Notes: generated by a model from the sequence alone, not told the origin. A stretch of DNA of 64,000 nt from Macrotis lagotis (GCF_037893015.1 NC_133660.1:162620937-162684936); one strand, 5' to 3'. Shown: positions 23,850-36,350, counted from the stretch's first letter. Program-made: numbers and translations.

Positions 23850-24119
23850 AGATGCTGGCTCTGAATCTGGGCAATTATTGTCTCTGGATTCTACTTTCCT
23901 CATCTGTAAAATCACACTAATAATACTTGATAGCATGGTTAAGAGGATTAAATAAGATAAGGTATGCAAAATTGTTTTGTAACTATAAAACAACATAGAG
24001 ATAGGAGATGATGAATATGCATTTAATCTGAAATTCTCAAGAGACAATGCCTGCAGAGAGAAACATGGTTAGCACATCATTTGAAGAAGATGTTAAGGAA
24101 TATAGAGGCCAGATAGTAG

Positions 24120-24800
24120 TCAATTAGTCAACTAGCATTTTAAAAGTGCCTTCTATGATCCAGCCTCTGTGTTAAGCTCTAGGGTTGAAAAAATAGTGGC
24201 GGGGGGACAAAGGATAATTTCTGCTCTCAAGGAGCTCACAGTCTAATGGGGGAGATGCAAGAAAACTAGACAGTTAGGTGGATAGAACAGGGGACCTGGA
24301 TTCAGGAAGAGATCTGAGTTCAAATATGGCCTCAGATACTTAGTAGGTATGTGACCCTGAGCAAGTCACTTAACTCTGTTTACCTTAATTTCCTCATCTG
24401 AAAAAATGAGCTAGAGAAAAGAGACAGTAACTCTGTCAAGAAAACTCCAAGTGGGGTCATGAAGAATTGAACATAGCTGAGCAACAACATGCTAATTAAA
24501 TTCAAACAATATAAATACATTTTGCATTAAAGATAATCAAATGAGGTGAAGTCCTAACATTATAGTGGATCAGGAAAGGTTTTTTTCAGAAGATGGGATT
24601 TTAACTAGAACTTGAAGAAAGCTACAGATGCCAAGAGGAGGAGAGGAGGGAGAATATTCTAGACATGAGGAATAGCCAGAGAAAATGCCCAGAGTCTTGA
24701 GATGGGGTATTCTGTATAAGGAACAACAAGGAGGCAAATGCCACTAGATCACAGAACAAGTAATGGGGTGTAAATATAAAGATTGGAAAGGTAGAAAAAA
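24120..24800 (-). mobile_element. L2 LINE 3' fragment, split by a MAR1 SINE
   Basis: 'aaggagctcacagtctaatg' precedes the MAR1 at 24270-24490. 'gggattttaactagaacttg' and 'agccagagaaaatgcccaga' follow it, all in antisense L2 order. Confidence 0.7.
24270..24490 (+). mobile_element. MAR1-type tRNA-RTE SINE
   Basis: It has a tRNA-like head ('cagttaggtggatagaac'), 'gagcaagtcacttaactc', 'aatttcctcatctg', and the RTE tail 'aagtggggtcatgaagaatt'. It is inserted within a minus-strand L2 (24120-24840). Confidence 0.8.
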
Positions 24801-25207
24801 GGTTGTGAGAGCCTTGGGCCTAGAGTTAGGAAGACTCAGGGTTGAACCCCACCATCAACATTTAGTATCTGGGTGATCTTGGTCTTAATGTCTAAACTCT
24901 TGTAACCTGCAGTGGTAGAATATATTACCATATCAAGCGTTCCCTGCTATCAGTGCCATTACTACTTGACTATGTCTTATAAGAACAATCATAACCAACA
25001 ATTATCACAATGCTTTTTATCTGTAAAAATTGGTTTTGGATTTTTAGCTTGGTCCATTATATGTAGAACCATCAATTTTCTCTTTTCTGTCTTCTAGACT
25101 TCTGAAGACTTTGCTCAGGAAGAGCTGTTTACCTCTTGAGAGTCTGGGCTGCCTGAATTGTTTTTTAAGCCTGAGTAGTCCCCAGGTAACCCATGTACTT
25201 TATAAAA

Positions 25208-25422
25208 ATTGTTGGTGTTGAGTTGGATCCAACTCTTGTTAGCCCATGGATTACTGTCCATGAGGTTTTCTTGGCAAACATACTAGATTGGTTTCCAGTG
25301 GATTAAGATAAACAGCGCTAAGTTATTTGTCCAGGATCACCTGGTTAGTTTCTGCACCTGGGACTCACATGTTCCTGACTCCAGTCCCAGAGCTTTATCT
25401 ACTGTACAACCTCTGCTTCTTA
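25208..25422 (-). mobile_element. MAR1-type SINE, diverged
   Basis: The RTE-tail complement 'ttggatccaactcttgttag', 'gaggttttcttggcaaac', and a weak CORE region 'ttgtccaggatcacctgg' give the usual order in minus orientation. Confidence 0.65.
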
Positions 25423-25424
25423 CA

Positions 25425-26790
25425 AACATTACCCAATGGGAAATGGAGCCTAGACTTTTCTTACTGTTAGAACTAAGAAGGGTGTATATCACAAGCTGTG
25501 GAGCTTCCTCCCGGTCTTTAAAGGCACCATCATTAAAATTCTCCTAATCTGATTTTTCTTAGATATTTTTCATCATTTGGGTCTTTGCCTCTTGTCCATC
25601 TTTCCTGACTTATCAATGAAATAAACAGAGCTCTACTGAAGTCAAATCACCAGATAACTGCAGCTGTGATTTATTCTGCCAATATCTATTCAGCTAATCA
25701 GCAGTGTCAAGCTTGGCCCAATGTCAGTTGTTAGCCCGTGAAGGGCTGTGAACTTTCCATTTGTGACTTTTCACCCCTTTCCAGAGGTCCAGTTCAGGGA
25801 CAACTTTCTGTGACCATCTTTTTCCTTAAGTCTTTCCCAGGGAAGCTGGTTTTTTTCCTTGCTCTGAAAGACTGAGCAAACCAAGCAAGCATGTGACAGA
25901 CTTCATCTTAGTAAAGAGATCAAGAAGGTGTCCTTTTCGAGGAAAAGGAAAAGTGATATTTCTATTGATCTCCTTGGCTTTCTAATGACTTGTGGCTAAC
26001 AGAACCCCACTTGTCACTCATTCATACAAGATACCCTTAGTGCTACTGAAAGGTCAAAATGAATTATTTCTTTTGGAACCAACACACTTTTGTATGACCT
26101 TTTCCTGCAGTGGACAACTAACAGGGAAGCTCTACAAAAGGGAGACTATGACCAAGAAGGATTCAGTTGCCTCCCATTGAATACAAGAAAGATCTGGGAA
26201 CACTCTTCACCAACTCAGATGGCAACCAAGAAATGCTAAAGAGTTTCCTGAGGCATAGAGGGGTTAAATGACTTATTCAGGGTCTTGAAGCTAACAAGTG
26301 ATAAAGCCCCATCTACTATGGCTCTCTGCTTCTCATACCAAATTCATCTCCCCCATTAAAATTTAATATTTGGAGTTTCAATACATCAATAAATATTAGC
26401 TTTGCCCTCTGAAAAATGTAATTCACCCATATTCTCATTTATTTTTTTTAAATGTTATATTGTACCTTGAATTTTTCAAGTAGTCACTTGATAAATATTT
26501 GTTGATTGATATCTTTTGTTTTTATATCACAATCATTTCTGGATACAGCTCTTTTTTTCCTGAATGACAGGAATAACATAGCTATTATATGTTGTTGTAT
26601 TATTTTTATAATAAGTAAAATTATTTGGAATAATTTAAAATAACTGTCAAATTTTGGATAATCTTATAGCTTTCTTATTCTCTTGGATTGAACCTCATTT
26701 TAACAAAAGCAAATGATTCATAAAACACAAGCATTTTCTGATAATATACAACTTTTTGTCCCTATAGTTTCCTGCTTCTGTCTAGAAAAG
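25425..26790. other. No gene seen; candidate conserved non-coding stretch at 25610-25830
   Basis: It is free of recognised interspersed repeats, with balanced base composition and clustered homeobox/E-box-like words ('tgatttattc', 'cagctgtgat', 'gctaatcagc'). Regulatory function is only inferred. Confidence 0.35.
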
Positions 26791-26794
26791 CTGT

Positions 26795-27075
26795 CCATTC
26801 ATTCAATAAACATTTATTAAGCATTTATTATGTGTTAGGCACCGTTCTAATGACTGTGGAGGATATAAAAAGAGGCAAAAGACAGTCCCTACTCCTACTC
26901 TCAAAGACCTTACAATCTAATGGGAGAGATAATACATAAACAGAAGATATACAAAAACAAACCATATACAAAATAATAGGAAATAATAGAGGGATAGTAC
27001 TGGAATTAAGAGAGATTAGAGAAAGCTTTCTATAGAAGGTGAGATTTTAGTTGAGACTTGCAGGGAGCATCATTA
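26795..27075 (-). mobile_element. L2 LINE 3' end
   Basis: 'ttattaagcatttattatgt' and 'ccttacaatctaatggga' are diagnostic of the antisense L2 3' end. Confidence 0.7.
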
Positions 27076-27079
27076 ATCA

Positions 27080-28340
27080 TTATCATTATTCAGAGTTAGC
27101 TTCCTTTATGTGTTCTTTTTATTTACATTATTATAATCATTGGGGTTCATTAATTTCTTTCATTAGTCAACTGTATTGTTCTCTGTACTGAACAATGTTT
27201 CTTTTTTGCTTCCTCATTTATTTTATTTCAGGCAGAATGTTTTTGAAAGAATTGTGACTTCTGCCTAGATTTTTTATGCAAGTCAGAGATCAGATTGTAT
27301 GAATAAAGCTGATAGGGTATAATCTTGCTGCATCTCATTTTGCTTTCTTTCTGCATTTGGTTCAGAAATCTCTAATTTAAGCCTTGGGTTTACACATGAA
27401 AGAAATTCTGATCTACTGAAGCTTCCATGTAAGTGTATCTTAGTATGTGAAGCATCAAAGGGTGAGGTAGTAGAAAATCCATCACTTATAGAAGACTGAG
27501 GGCTGTTTTGAAGGTGCCCTGTGAAGCTAACTATGACCAAGAAATCAAAAAATTATTTTTTGTTTTTGTTTTTTCTCTAGCTAAGAGAATGGTTCTTTAT
27601 TTTTGATGTTGCTTTATACAAATTTTTAAAAAATTTGAGCATTTCATTTTCATGTTGGATGAAAAGTTATTTTTAGGAATTAATTATATAGTGTATATCA
27701 CTATATAATATCACTATATCACTATATAATAGAAATATTATGCATGTGTAGCTAGGGATTACCTTTTCCTGAGTCACCAGCATCTGTGGTGAGAAGTTTC
27801 AGAAATTGCCAGCCAGGATAGTCTCTTCTCTTTTGGGAATAGACTCGAATTTGTATAAATTTCGAGTATCACCCAAAAGGAATACAGTAGAAAGAAAAAA
27901 AAAGAGAGAGAATATGAATATCTCTCAAAATTCTAGAGACTCCATAGGAGAAGGAATATGGGAGATAAGAGGGAGAATAGGAGATATGCCATCAGAAGAT
28001 TTAATAGAAGCAGGAAGCAAATAGCTATGAACTCACATCAGCTAACTTGGGATAGAAAACAGGGATGTATTTGAGCAGTCTGAGAAAAAGCAACCTGAGA
28101 TAAACTTTTATGTGGAAGGAACTGCTGTGGGACTAGAGTATATAATAGTAGAAGACTAAAATAGATCATGGGCATTTTAAAAAAAGCTATACAATAAAAG
28201 CTAACATTTACATAGTACTTACTAGGAAACTTACTAAATGTTGTATGAGTATTTTCTCATTTGATATTCAAAACTACCTGACATTCTCATCTGAGGTTAT
28301 AAGGATAACTGTTTCATGGGTCTGTTATTCAAGAGTTAGT
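27080..28340. other. No gene seen
   Basis: AT-rich, with a small palindromic TATA-rich patch (27685-27730). The 27283-27540 and 27806-28024 frames have no recognisable motif. Confidence 0.5.
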
Positions 28341-28344
28341 CTTT

Positions 28345-28503
28345 AAAGAAATGCATATATTATTATCTATTGAAAGAGAACTCACCAATTGAAACTTTGA
28401 CCAAAGATCACTAAAACTGTGCATACTCCTTGATTCAACAATGCCACTACTAGGTCTGTATCCCAAAGAAATCATAAAAAAGAGAAAGGACCCATATTTT
28501 TTA

Positions 28504-28556
<53 letters not shown>

Positions 28557-28995
28557 TTCATTAGCAATTCTTTCTGTGATGAAACAGCTGATATATGAAT
28601 GTAATGAAGTATTATTATTCTATAAGAAATCATGAGCAGGTGGACCAGAAAAATGTGGAAAGACTTACATGAACTGATACTGAGTGAATTGAGCAGAATC
28701 AGAACACTGTACACATTATCAACAAGATTGTGTGATGATCAACTGTAGATGAACTTAGTTCTTCTCAGCAATTCAGAGATCAAGGATAATTCTAAAAGAT
28801 TTGTAATGGAAAATATCATCCAGATCCAAAGAAAAAATTATGGAGTCTGATTGCAGACCAATGCATACTATTTTTCACTTTTTTAAATTTTTATTTATTT
28901 TTTCCTTTTTCTCACGATTTTTTTCTCTTTTAGTTCTAATATTTCTTTAACAATTTGACTGATATGCAAATATGTTAAAGAAAAAAAAGAAAGAA
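28345..28995 (+). mobile_element. L1 3' end (ORF2 tail plus 3' UTR), with an internal AC microsatellite
   Basis: The order of segments matches the L1 at 5449: 'ccactactaggtctgtatcc', then 'gaactgatactgagtgaatt', then 'gcagaatcagaac', a 3' UTR and an A-rich end near 28990. The AC repeat at 28505-28551 sits inside the ORF2-derived part. It is more diverged than the 5449 copy. I see no clear target-site duplication. Confidence 0.75.
28505..28551 (+). repeat. (AC)n microsatellite inside L1
   Basis: This is a pure AC run of about 46 bases within L1 ORF2-derived sequence. Confidence 0.97.
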
Positions 28996-29985
28996 CTCAA
29001 GACTAGGAAGCAATAAACAGAACAGAGACTATAGTTGTAGTAAGAAGAACCCACCACATCTTCCAAAAAAGATGGTCTATATGGAGAGTCAGAGATTGGA
29101 AGAGAGCTATTGATAGAAGAGTGCCACAGAGCATATAAATGTAGAAGAGCAAAGCTATTTTATATTGAAGCTTTGTGAACCCAAATGCTTGTAAAAGGAG
29201 CTGACGGTCATCCTGGAGAGTTCCACATCCAAAAATTACCCAAATTCTACTTGAGTGGGAACAGTAAACTAGAAATATGAGAGACTTTCAATGTGTACTT
29301 GAATGCTTCGTATGAAAAAGAACACAAAGATGATGTGTGTTGATTAAAGCTGTCATTGTTCATGAGAGCAACTCCCCAAATATGAAATAGTTTTAGAAAT
29401 GTTTAGCTCATTTGTTAAAGAAGAGCAAGGTGTAATGGAGATCCAGGTTCTGGAAGGTATACAATATAAAGGATTTCGACAAGGATTCCCACACACGAAC
29501 TATTAATACACAGTTAAGTAAAATTACCAAGAGGGAAATTTGAAAGCAAGGTAGAAACTGGAAACATTTATTAAAATTTTGGTGAGTCCAAAACAAAAGC
29601 TTGGGTGGACCCAAGTACTGGTGTAGAAACCAAAACAAGAATATTTTCAGTGAATCCAGGTCCTGAGGGAACACAAAAATACATTGTAGCCATCTCTAGC
29701 ATTCCTAGAGAGTTACTTGAGTCAGTAATATTCTGGGTATAGTCAACCTTTAATCACATTATTTTGGCTTTAAATAGTATAATAATTTAATAAAAAGAAA
29801 TGTAAAAATTTAATAATAATAATATAATAATATAATAAATAATTTTTATCACACTAAGAGCCATTGCTAAGCAGACTACTTATTCATTTGAAACAAAGGA
29901 TACAAAGAAGCAGGTGCTATATGATTTTAATCACACAAACTGTTCCTTGATAGTTTCTATCCAATAGGTTGATCTAATGTTAATT
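28996..29985. other. No gene seen
   Basis: No recognised repeat. It includes an AATA/TAA-rich patch at 29800-29850. Confidence 0.5.
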
Positions 29986-29989
29986 CATT

Positions 29990-30238
29990 TTTTATAGTTA
30001 TATCCAATTCTTCTTGACCCCCATTTAGAGGTTTTTTTGTTTTTTGTTTTTTGGCATTTTGCCCTTTCTTCCTCCAGTTCATTTTACAAATGAAGAAACT
30101 GAAGTAAACAGGACTAAGTGGCTTGCCTAGAGTCACTCATCTAGTAAGTGACTGATTCAATTATTTGAACTCTGGAAGAGGAGTCTTCCTCACTCCTGGC
30201 CTTACACTCTATCCACTGTACCATCTAGCTGCCTCCTA
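29990..30238 (-). mobile_element. MAR1-type SINE
   Basis: It contains 'atccaattcttcttgaccc', 'cctccagttcattttacaa', 'tggcttgcctagagtcac' and the head 'accatctagctgcctcc'. It is nearly full length. Confidence 0.78.
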
Positions 30239-30549
30239 GGTATCTACTAAAGTTTTAAAACAAATTGACCAATCCCTTGTTCTTATTCCATTCATTATTT
30301 TCATCACAATCATGGCATTTCAGTATCTTTGTCCAGTGTCCACCCTGTACCCATCTTCTGATAAATACCATTTTATTTGTTTTTAGAAGATAAAATGAGA
30401 AATCGAAATGAAAAATTGAATTCTAGTGTAACCTGAATGTTCAAATCCTTGATTTTTAGTTCTTCAAAATATTTACTTGAATCCCATTATCAAATTATCT
30501 GTGAATAAGACTCAAGTCTTAGCTTCTTTAGCTAGTTTTAGGTTTGAAA

Positions 30550-30725
30550 ATTGTGAGGTCACTGGATTGGAAATCAGGAGAATCAAGTTCTATTCTCATC
30601 TATGCCACTCAATAACTAGGGGAACTTGAGCAAGTCACTTGATTTCTGAAGACCTCAGTTTCTGTATTTGTAAAATAAACTAAATGATGAGCTCTAAAGC
30701 ACCTTCTAACCCTACGTACTTTAGG
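30550..30725 (+). mobile_element. MIR copy, sense
   Basis: 'acttgagcaagtcacttgat' and 'gacctcagtttctgtatttg' give a sense MIR. Other sense pieces lie at 7030-7130, 11335-11470, 17770-17900, 23865-24010, 32570-32760, 48410-48600, 49960-50050 and 52560-52720. Confidence 0.7.
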
Positions 30726-30944
30726 CCTGTGGAATTTTCTGAAATTCTGTAAAGCCTTTTGAGGTCTCCAGATGCCAGATGCTTTCTAGTTATTCTCTCT
30801 ATTCTTTTCTTTCTTTTTCTTCTCTTTCCTTCAGTAGATCATATAGAGAATGTATACTACTCATATATGTGTGTATGACAATGGCAAATACTTTTGGTGA
30901 GCAAATTTAACACAGCAGTGTTGAATAAGATTCTTCTAATGTTT

Positions 30945-31165
30945 TATCTTGAAAGAAGGGTTTCTTAATGTGAGGTCCACAAACTTGTTTTTAAAAATAT
31001 CTTTGATATTGCATTTCAATATAATTGGTTTGTAACCCTATGAATTTTTAGTGCAGTTTTCTCAGACATTATTTCTCAGACATTATTCTTAGACAGGATT
31101 CATAGGCTTCACCAGAAAGAGGTCTATGATACACAGAAAGGTTATGAATTTCTGGTTTTAATATA
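30945..31165 (+). mobile_element. hAT-Charlie-like remnant
   Basis: 'gggtttcttaatgtgaggtc' and 'attcataggcttcaccagaa' fit the same family. The 16-bp stretch 'cagacattatttctca' is partly duplicated inside (31069-31090). Confidence 0.5.
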
Positions 31166-31394
31166 TATATATTTTGACATATGCATGGGAATCTATAGAA
31201 TTCTATAGAATCAAATGATTATTTCTTTCATTACATTTCATTGTGGTCTATAGAAGTGTGGTCTGCTGTGGAATATGACTTATGAAAGATTATCTTTTGC
31301 CTCCCCATCCCTTTATCAGAATATGCTCCATGTATATACAGATAATTCTCATAAAATTTTTATATAAGTAAGAAACAGCCAGTGGAGTTGGTAG

Positions 31395-31780
31395 TTACTC
31401 TCAGTCACCTTGTTTTACTTTGTATTAACAAGGTACAAGATTTTTTCCATGCCTTGGTATTTCCCTCTACTTCATAAATCATGAAAATCAATCCCTTGGC
31501 ACCCTCAAGTGTTTTGCCTCCTGCCCAGGCCTTTCCTGTATGTAATTGGTCTGATCCAGATGCTTTCCCATTTCTGTTTTCTTCAGTTTCTTCTGTTTCC
31601 ACTTCCTTGAAAAGCACATCTGGGCTCTGATGTGAGAATTCAAATGTTGTGGTTGCACTGTCCTTGATACTGGTAAGAATTTATTATAAAAGTCTTTGTA
31701 GACCCTTTCTTTTTTTTGTAACCTTCCTTTCAATTTCATCCTTAAATACCCTCAGATTACACTTGGTTGCTGTCACTCAC
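31395..31780 (-). pseudogene. RTE-type LINE polymerase fragment
   Basis: Two overlapping minus frames carry KERVYKDFYNKFLPVSRTVQ, then MGKASGSDQLHTG, GGKTL and KAWKKSCTLLI. These correspond to the endonuclease-RT linker and first RT motif of RTE (BovB-clade) elements. The frame shifts at about 31560. The family would supply machinery for the MAR1 SINEs here, but this copy is dead. Confidence 0.72.
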
Positions 31781-31784
31781 TAGG

Positions 31785-32365
31785 GTTTGTTTAAAATGAT
31801 TTTTCCTTCCATTTATTTTCAATTTTTTTATTAAAGAAACTGCTCATAATCTTTCCCTGGAAAGAGGAAACATAGGACTGAAGGCAATTTTGAATCTGTC
31901 ATTGTTTGATGAGTGGCCATGACTAAAAAGTGTCTGACCTATCACCAATTGGGACACAGTGATCTATACTACTCCTTTCTCATCTTTTGGAAAGCCTCAA
32001 GGGAATGATATACGTATTTATTAGTATTATCATTGGTGAAAATGTAAGAAGAGATTTTGGTGATAATTTTCTTTGGCAGATGACATCTTTAAAAAATTGC
32101 ACAAAAAGTGTAGAGAAAAAACAATCTTCTGCATTTATTGATTGTTGACCACAAACAATCTTTTTTGCTGTGTAAAGTAAGATGAATCTCTAATGGTCCT
32201 TCTCTTCTGGAGTGGGGGTGCCCTGTGCTCTGTTTTGATCATACAAGATTCTTAAATGGAACAACTACAGAGATAATTTATCACTTTATCAAATCATAAG
32301 TATCAATTGAGGTACAAAACATAACCATTTTATCTGTAAAAATGTCCAGCTTTGTCCTGGACAAA
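31785..32365. other. No gene seen; probable decayed RTE sequence
   Basis: It lies between two RTE fragments of opposite orientation, and 'ctggagtgggggtgccctgt' may be RTE-derived. Confidence 0.4.
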
Positions 32366-32369
32366 GACC

Positions 32370-32515
32370 TCTAGAGATTCTAAATGGAAGAAGAGTTCAG
32401 TTTGCTGATGACTTTGTGCTGATTACATCTATCTTAGAATACTACCCCAGACTCTTCTCAACAGGATTCATAACCACTTAGAAAAGATTGATTTGTTTTT
32501 TAAATAACCTATATA
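32370..32515 (+). pseudogene. RTE-type LINE fragment with RT FADD motif
   Basis: The plus-strand frame reads NGRRVQFADDFVLITS, followed by an RTE-like downstream segment. FADD is the RT active-site box. It lies about 600 bp from, and opposite to, the minus-strand RTE fragment, implying rearrangement or two insertions. Confidence 0.6.
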
Positions 32516-32839
32516 GAAAAACCTAAATAGATGAAAATTGTCTATTATTCAGTCACATGCAATTGGACAGTCATTTATTATGTGATGATGGACAAGTTGC
32601 TTGAAATCTATAGACCTCATTTAAAATTTATAAAATGAGGAGAATAATATTTGTGATAGTCAGTTCCCTATGTTGTTGTAAGGATCAAATGATAATATAT
32701 ATGCAAAACACTTGGCAAACTTTAAAGGACTATATGTGCCAGCTATTATTACCATTTGTTGACATGGAGTCAGTACATCAATACAGTCTGAATGTATTTC
32801 TTTCTTTTCTACCAAGGCTAATTTTCAGATTGGGAAAGG

Positions 32840-33130
32840 CAGAACAAAAATGGTTAGGTAGGCACTGGAACACAAGGCAATTGTTAGACCTCAGAGGGTA
32901 GAACTAAGGAAGCATCAGAGAGGGCAGAGTTAGGTTCAACATGAGGAGAACCTTCCTAATGTTAGAATGGGTCACCTTGGGCGGTAGTAGTTTGTTGTCA
33001 TTGAATGTCTTGAAGAGGAGACTGAATGACAATTTATTTATCAAAGATAACCCAGAGGGGATCTCTGTTTATGTCAGAGTTGGACTAGTTGACCTCTGCA
33101 ATTTCTGTGACACTGAGATTTCAGGGCTCT
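32840..33130 (+). mobile_element. CR1/L3 LINE 3' end
   Basis: 'gaaccttcctaatgttagaa', 'tcattgaatgtcttgaagag' and 'agttggactagttgacctct' occur in the order of CR1/L3 3' ends. Confidence 0.7.
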
Positions 33131-33404
33131 ATGAATCTCCAGATGAAGCCAGCCCTATGGCTGTTCAACAGATTCTGTTGGGATTTTTTACTTTACATTT
33201 GCTTTACATTTCATTTCCTTAAACTCAAGGCACCTGTGAAAATCATTTATCAAGGAGCAGAATATTTTATAATTCCTCTTGTGATTGATTGAATCCTTCC
33301 AACAACTCTGCCAGGTAGTTCAAGATGAGGAAACTGATGCCTAGGGAAGAGAACAAGTGACTTCAGATCTTCCCCTGGGACAAGGGGGTGAGGGAACCTG
33401 AATT

Positions 33405-35500
33405 GAAAGCTGGAATCCATATAGGAGATCTCTAAAGCAGAGGGTCTCCTGCTGTACACATGAAGCCAGACAGGGAGAATTTGGTTGATATCTCAACTCT
33501 AAAACTTTCTATTATATACCTCCAAAATTCTAATCTATATTAGACTTAGCTTCTGTCCTTTAAAAAATTCTATTTTTATTTCTATAATTTCCTCATATAC
33601 AAAGAGTAAAAAAGGTCTAAATATAGCTACTGTGAATATTTCGGATTCATTTAGAAACCAGAATTTTACAAAGTCCAGAGAAGACTAATAAATTTTTTAA
33701 AATGTAATTCAAAACAGAATAATAAATCTTGATTTCAATGGAAATTTGACTTTTCTGGGGGAAAAGAGTCAGAATTTGTCAATCATTCCTGAACAAAAGT
33801 GAGAACCAAAAACTGAGACTTTTACAAAAATTAAGGCAGTCATTTCCTGAAAATATGAGCCTTTTAATAAAATTATTGGTTGTTTCTTCCATTCTGGCAC
33901 ATTGGATTGTTTTCTTTTGTATTCTAATATCTCCACAATGGCTTCCCCAGGGTACTTTGATGTTGACAGAGAAAGACCAAAGAAGCTTTTGCGACTTCAC
34001 CAAAATGTCATAACAAAAGAAAGGCTTACTATGTTTCTGAGGGATTGACTTTCAAGCAGGAACTGAGCTATTTTGGAAACTTAGCTAATGACATTGTTAT
34101 TATTTCTCATGAGTGATAAGGCTGATAATAGATCCATTCCACTTGCATTTAGTCTAATCCTTTTAGGTTTGAGCTCTGAACCTATCACTTGAAAGGTAAT
34201 GTGTCCCTAAGACTGCTATAGCTCTCAAAAACCATGAGTGACATGCTGTTGCCTTCTCATTTTTGCACTTGACTATAGTTTAAAGGTACTAGTTAACTCA
34301 AAGAACAGTGTTAGCTTAAAAAGTTTGCTTAAAGATTTTGCATTATCTCTTTGGATGGGGACAGTAGTTGTTCAAGGATAACTTTACTGAGAACAATAAA
34401 AATATGTAGAAATGCAAAACAGAAGGCAGGCAGGTGTTGTAGAGATTGAGATTCAGGGAAATAAATCAATAGATGAGTTTGGACTTAGGCAGAGCACTTC
34501 TATGGCACCTCAGGTCATTATACAATTATATTTTCACAGGTATTAGTGGAATGAAACTATAATCATATTTCCTTGACCTTTTTCAATCTTTGGTGCTCTG
34601 TTTTGACTGATCTTAAGAAGATTTTAGTTTACAAGGAGAAGCCTATAATAAAAACTTGATTTTTACCATCTCCTAACACTTCTTAAAGGTCAAGAGGGTA
34701 GATAAACAACTTCCTGCAGCTGCTGCTACATCTGGCACACGACATCGGGCATCAAGAAGATAAACATGTCATGTTGTATCTCTTTTCTGGATAAGGTCTG
34801 AGGAGCTGAACTTGACCCTTTTCACTATTTGTAAGTAATATTAAAAACAAGTTTGACAGTAATGAATAAAAACCTCAATGCGGGGGAGGGAAGGTGGTAT
34901 TGTGGGTATTGTGCAGAATTTAAAGCACCAACATATCTAAGGGATAGGGTTTCCCTGGTAGGCTAGAAATTAAATTTGATTTCTTAAACTGAGTTCATTC
35001 AGCCTCTTATCTTTCTTACTTCCTGCTAGGAAACATTTACATCTTGGGGTTTTCCCTGTACCTTAATTATTTCAGAGCATTGATTTGTTTGTTGTTGGTT
35101 CAATGACATGGAAAACTCCCTTCACTCCGTGAAATAGGTTTTTCCATTTTGTATTGAGATACCTTAGCAGAGAGAGGATTTGGGAGTCATTTACTGTGGT
35201 CATGATTAAAATAATGATGCCAAATCCTGTGCTATCTTTTATAAATGCTAGTGAAGACTTACAACCTATCTTGTTCCCATTTCATTTTCATTTTCCCATT
35301 CTTTCATTCTATATACATTTATGATCTGTTTACTATGTGCTATGTACTTTCACTGAAGTCCTTAAAACTTGGAAAGTCTATGGCCTATATTCTTAGTGGT
35401 GAAGCTGGGGCTTATCTTCTAAGATCATATGAGCAGAGATTTGGAGTCAGAAAGAACCTTTGAAACCCAAATGATTTTCCTGAACTATGGTCCAACCATG
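33405..35500. other. No gene seen; unique-looking DNA
   Basis: Over 2 kb with almost no recognisable repeat. The stretch at 33900-34200 combines TAAT and ATTGTT words ('gctaatgacattgttatt') of the kind found in conserved enhancers. No ORF of note. Confidence 0.4.
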
Positions 35501-35504
35501 TTGG

Positions 35505-35545
35505 TATTGGTTATTGTTGTTTGTTCTTATTTTTGCATAGATCCA

Positions 35546-35576
<31 letters not shown>

Positions 35577-35900
35577 GCAAGGCAATGGGGTTAAAAGGCC
35601 ACACAGCTAGGTAAGTATTAAGTATCTGAGGTCAGATTTGAACTCAGGTACTCCTGACTCCAGGGCCAGTGCTCTATCCACTGCACCACCTAGCTGCCCC
35701 TATAGATCCATTTTCATCATGGAGTGATGTCTTGACTTATTCATCAACTGGATTTAAATGAGACAGTTACACACAGTTTCCAGCCTAACCATCTCTTCCA
35801 AAGCCATTGAAGTCCAGTAACAAGACTGGGGATGACAGATAACCTTGGCATCTTAGATGTCTGTTGGCCCTGAGTGCTTTCATGAACCATCCTCTCTGGG
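35505..35900 (+). repeat. 'tcctttgtt'-type repeat, copy 3, split by a WSINE1
   Basis: 'tgtttgttcttatttttgca' precedes the SINE. 'gatgtcttgacttattcatc' and 'aactggatttaaatgagac' follow it, then a decayed remainder. Confidence 0.55.
35551..35701 (-). mobile_element. WSINE1-type SINE inside another repeat
   Basis: It has a long T tail and a short internal deletion ('ggggttaaaaggccacac' lacks the 'gtggcttgcccaa' segment). The duplication 'atagatccattttc' flanks it at 35537-35550 and 35702-35715. It splits the older repeat described at 35505-35900. Confidence 0.9.
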
Positions 35901-36214
35901 TAAGTACCTAGAATCTATAATCTGAAGAGTACAATCTACTTTTTGTCCTGTGTGATTTTCATTTATGGTTTTTTGAAATATAGCTCTGAATGAGTGTAAG
36001 TAGCAATTGTCTTTTGTTCTGGTAAGAAGCTATGAAAGTCTTCGTCTCCCAGACTGATATTTTGTGTTAGCAAATTAGGTTGAATTATGTCTCAGTTTTT
36101 TGCCTAGCCCATAGTCATTGAATGGGTATTACCTCAGACAAACTGAGACTTGGGAAAGACCTTAGTTTAGAAAGGCCAAGGTCGTTTACTGCATTTTGGG
36201 TCTTGCCATTGGGT

Positions 36215-36350
36215 CTTGACTTTTATGACTATGGAAGAGAGAGTGAGGCTGAAGACTTTGTAAAACTCTGCCTCACTTAGATTTAATTCATGCACAAATT
36301 AAGACATCATCCTTAGTGATATCATTAGTTCTTTTTAAGAAGAAGAACAA
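36215..36350 (-). repeat. 'tcctttgtt'-type repeat, inverted short copy
   Basis: 'ctgcctcacttagatttaat' and 'gatatcattagttcttttta' are the complement of the head region, about 300 bp from copy 3 in opposite orientation. Confidence 0.45.

Noticed and set aside
27685..27730. AT-rich palindrome 'tatatcactatataatatc' as a replication or regulatory element
   Set aside because: Short, low-complexity and imperfect; expected by chance in AT-rich DNA.
28505..28551. CRISPR-like or other spaced repeat array
   Set aside because: It is a simple AC microsatellite. No spaced direct repeats with unique spacers occur anywhere in the window.
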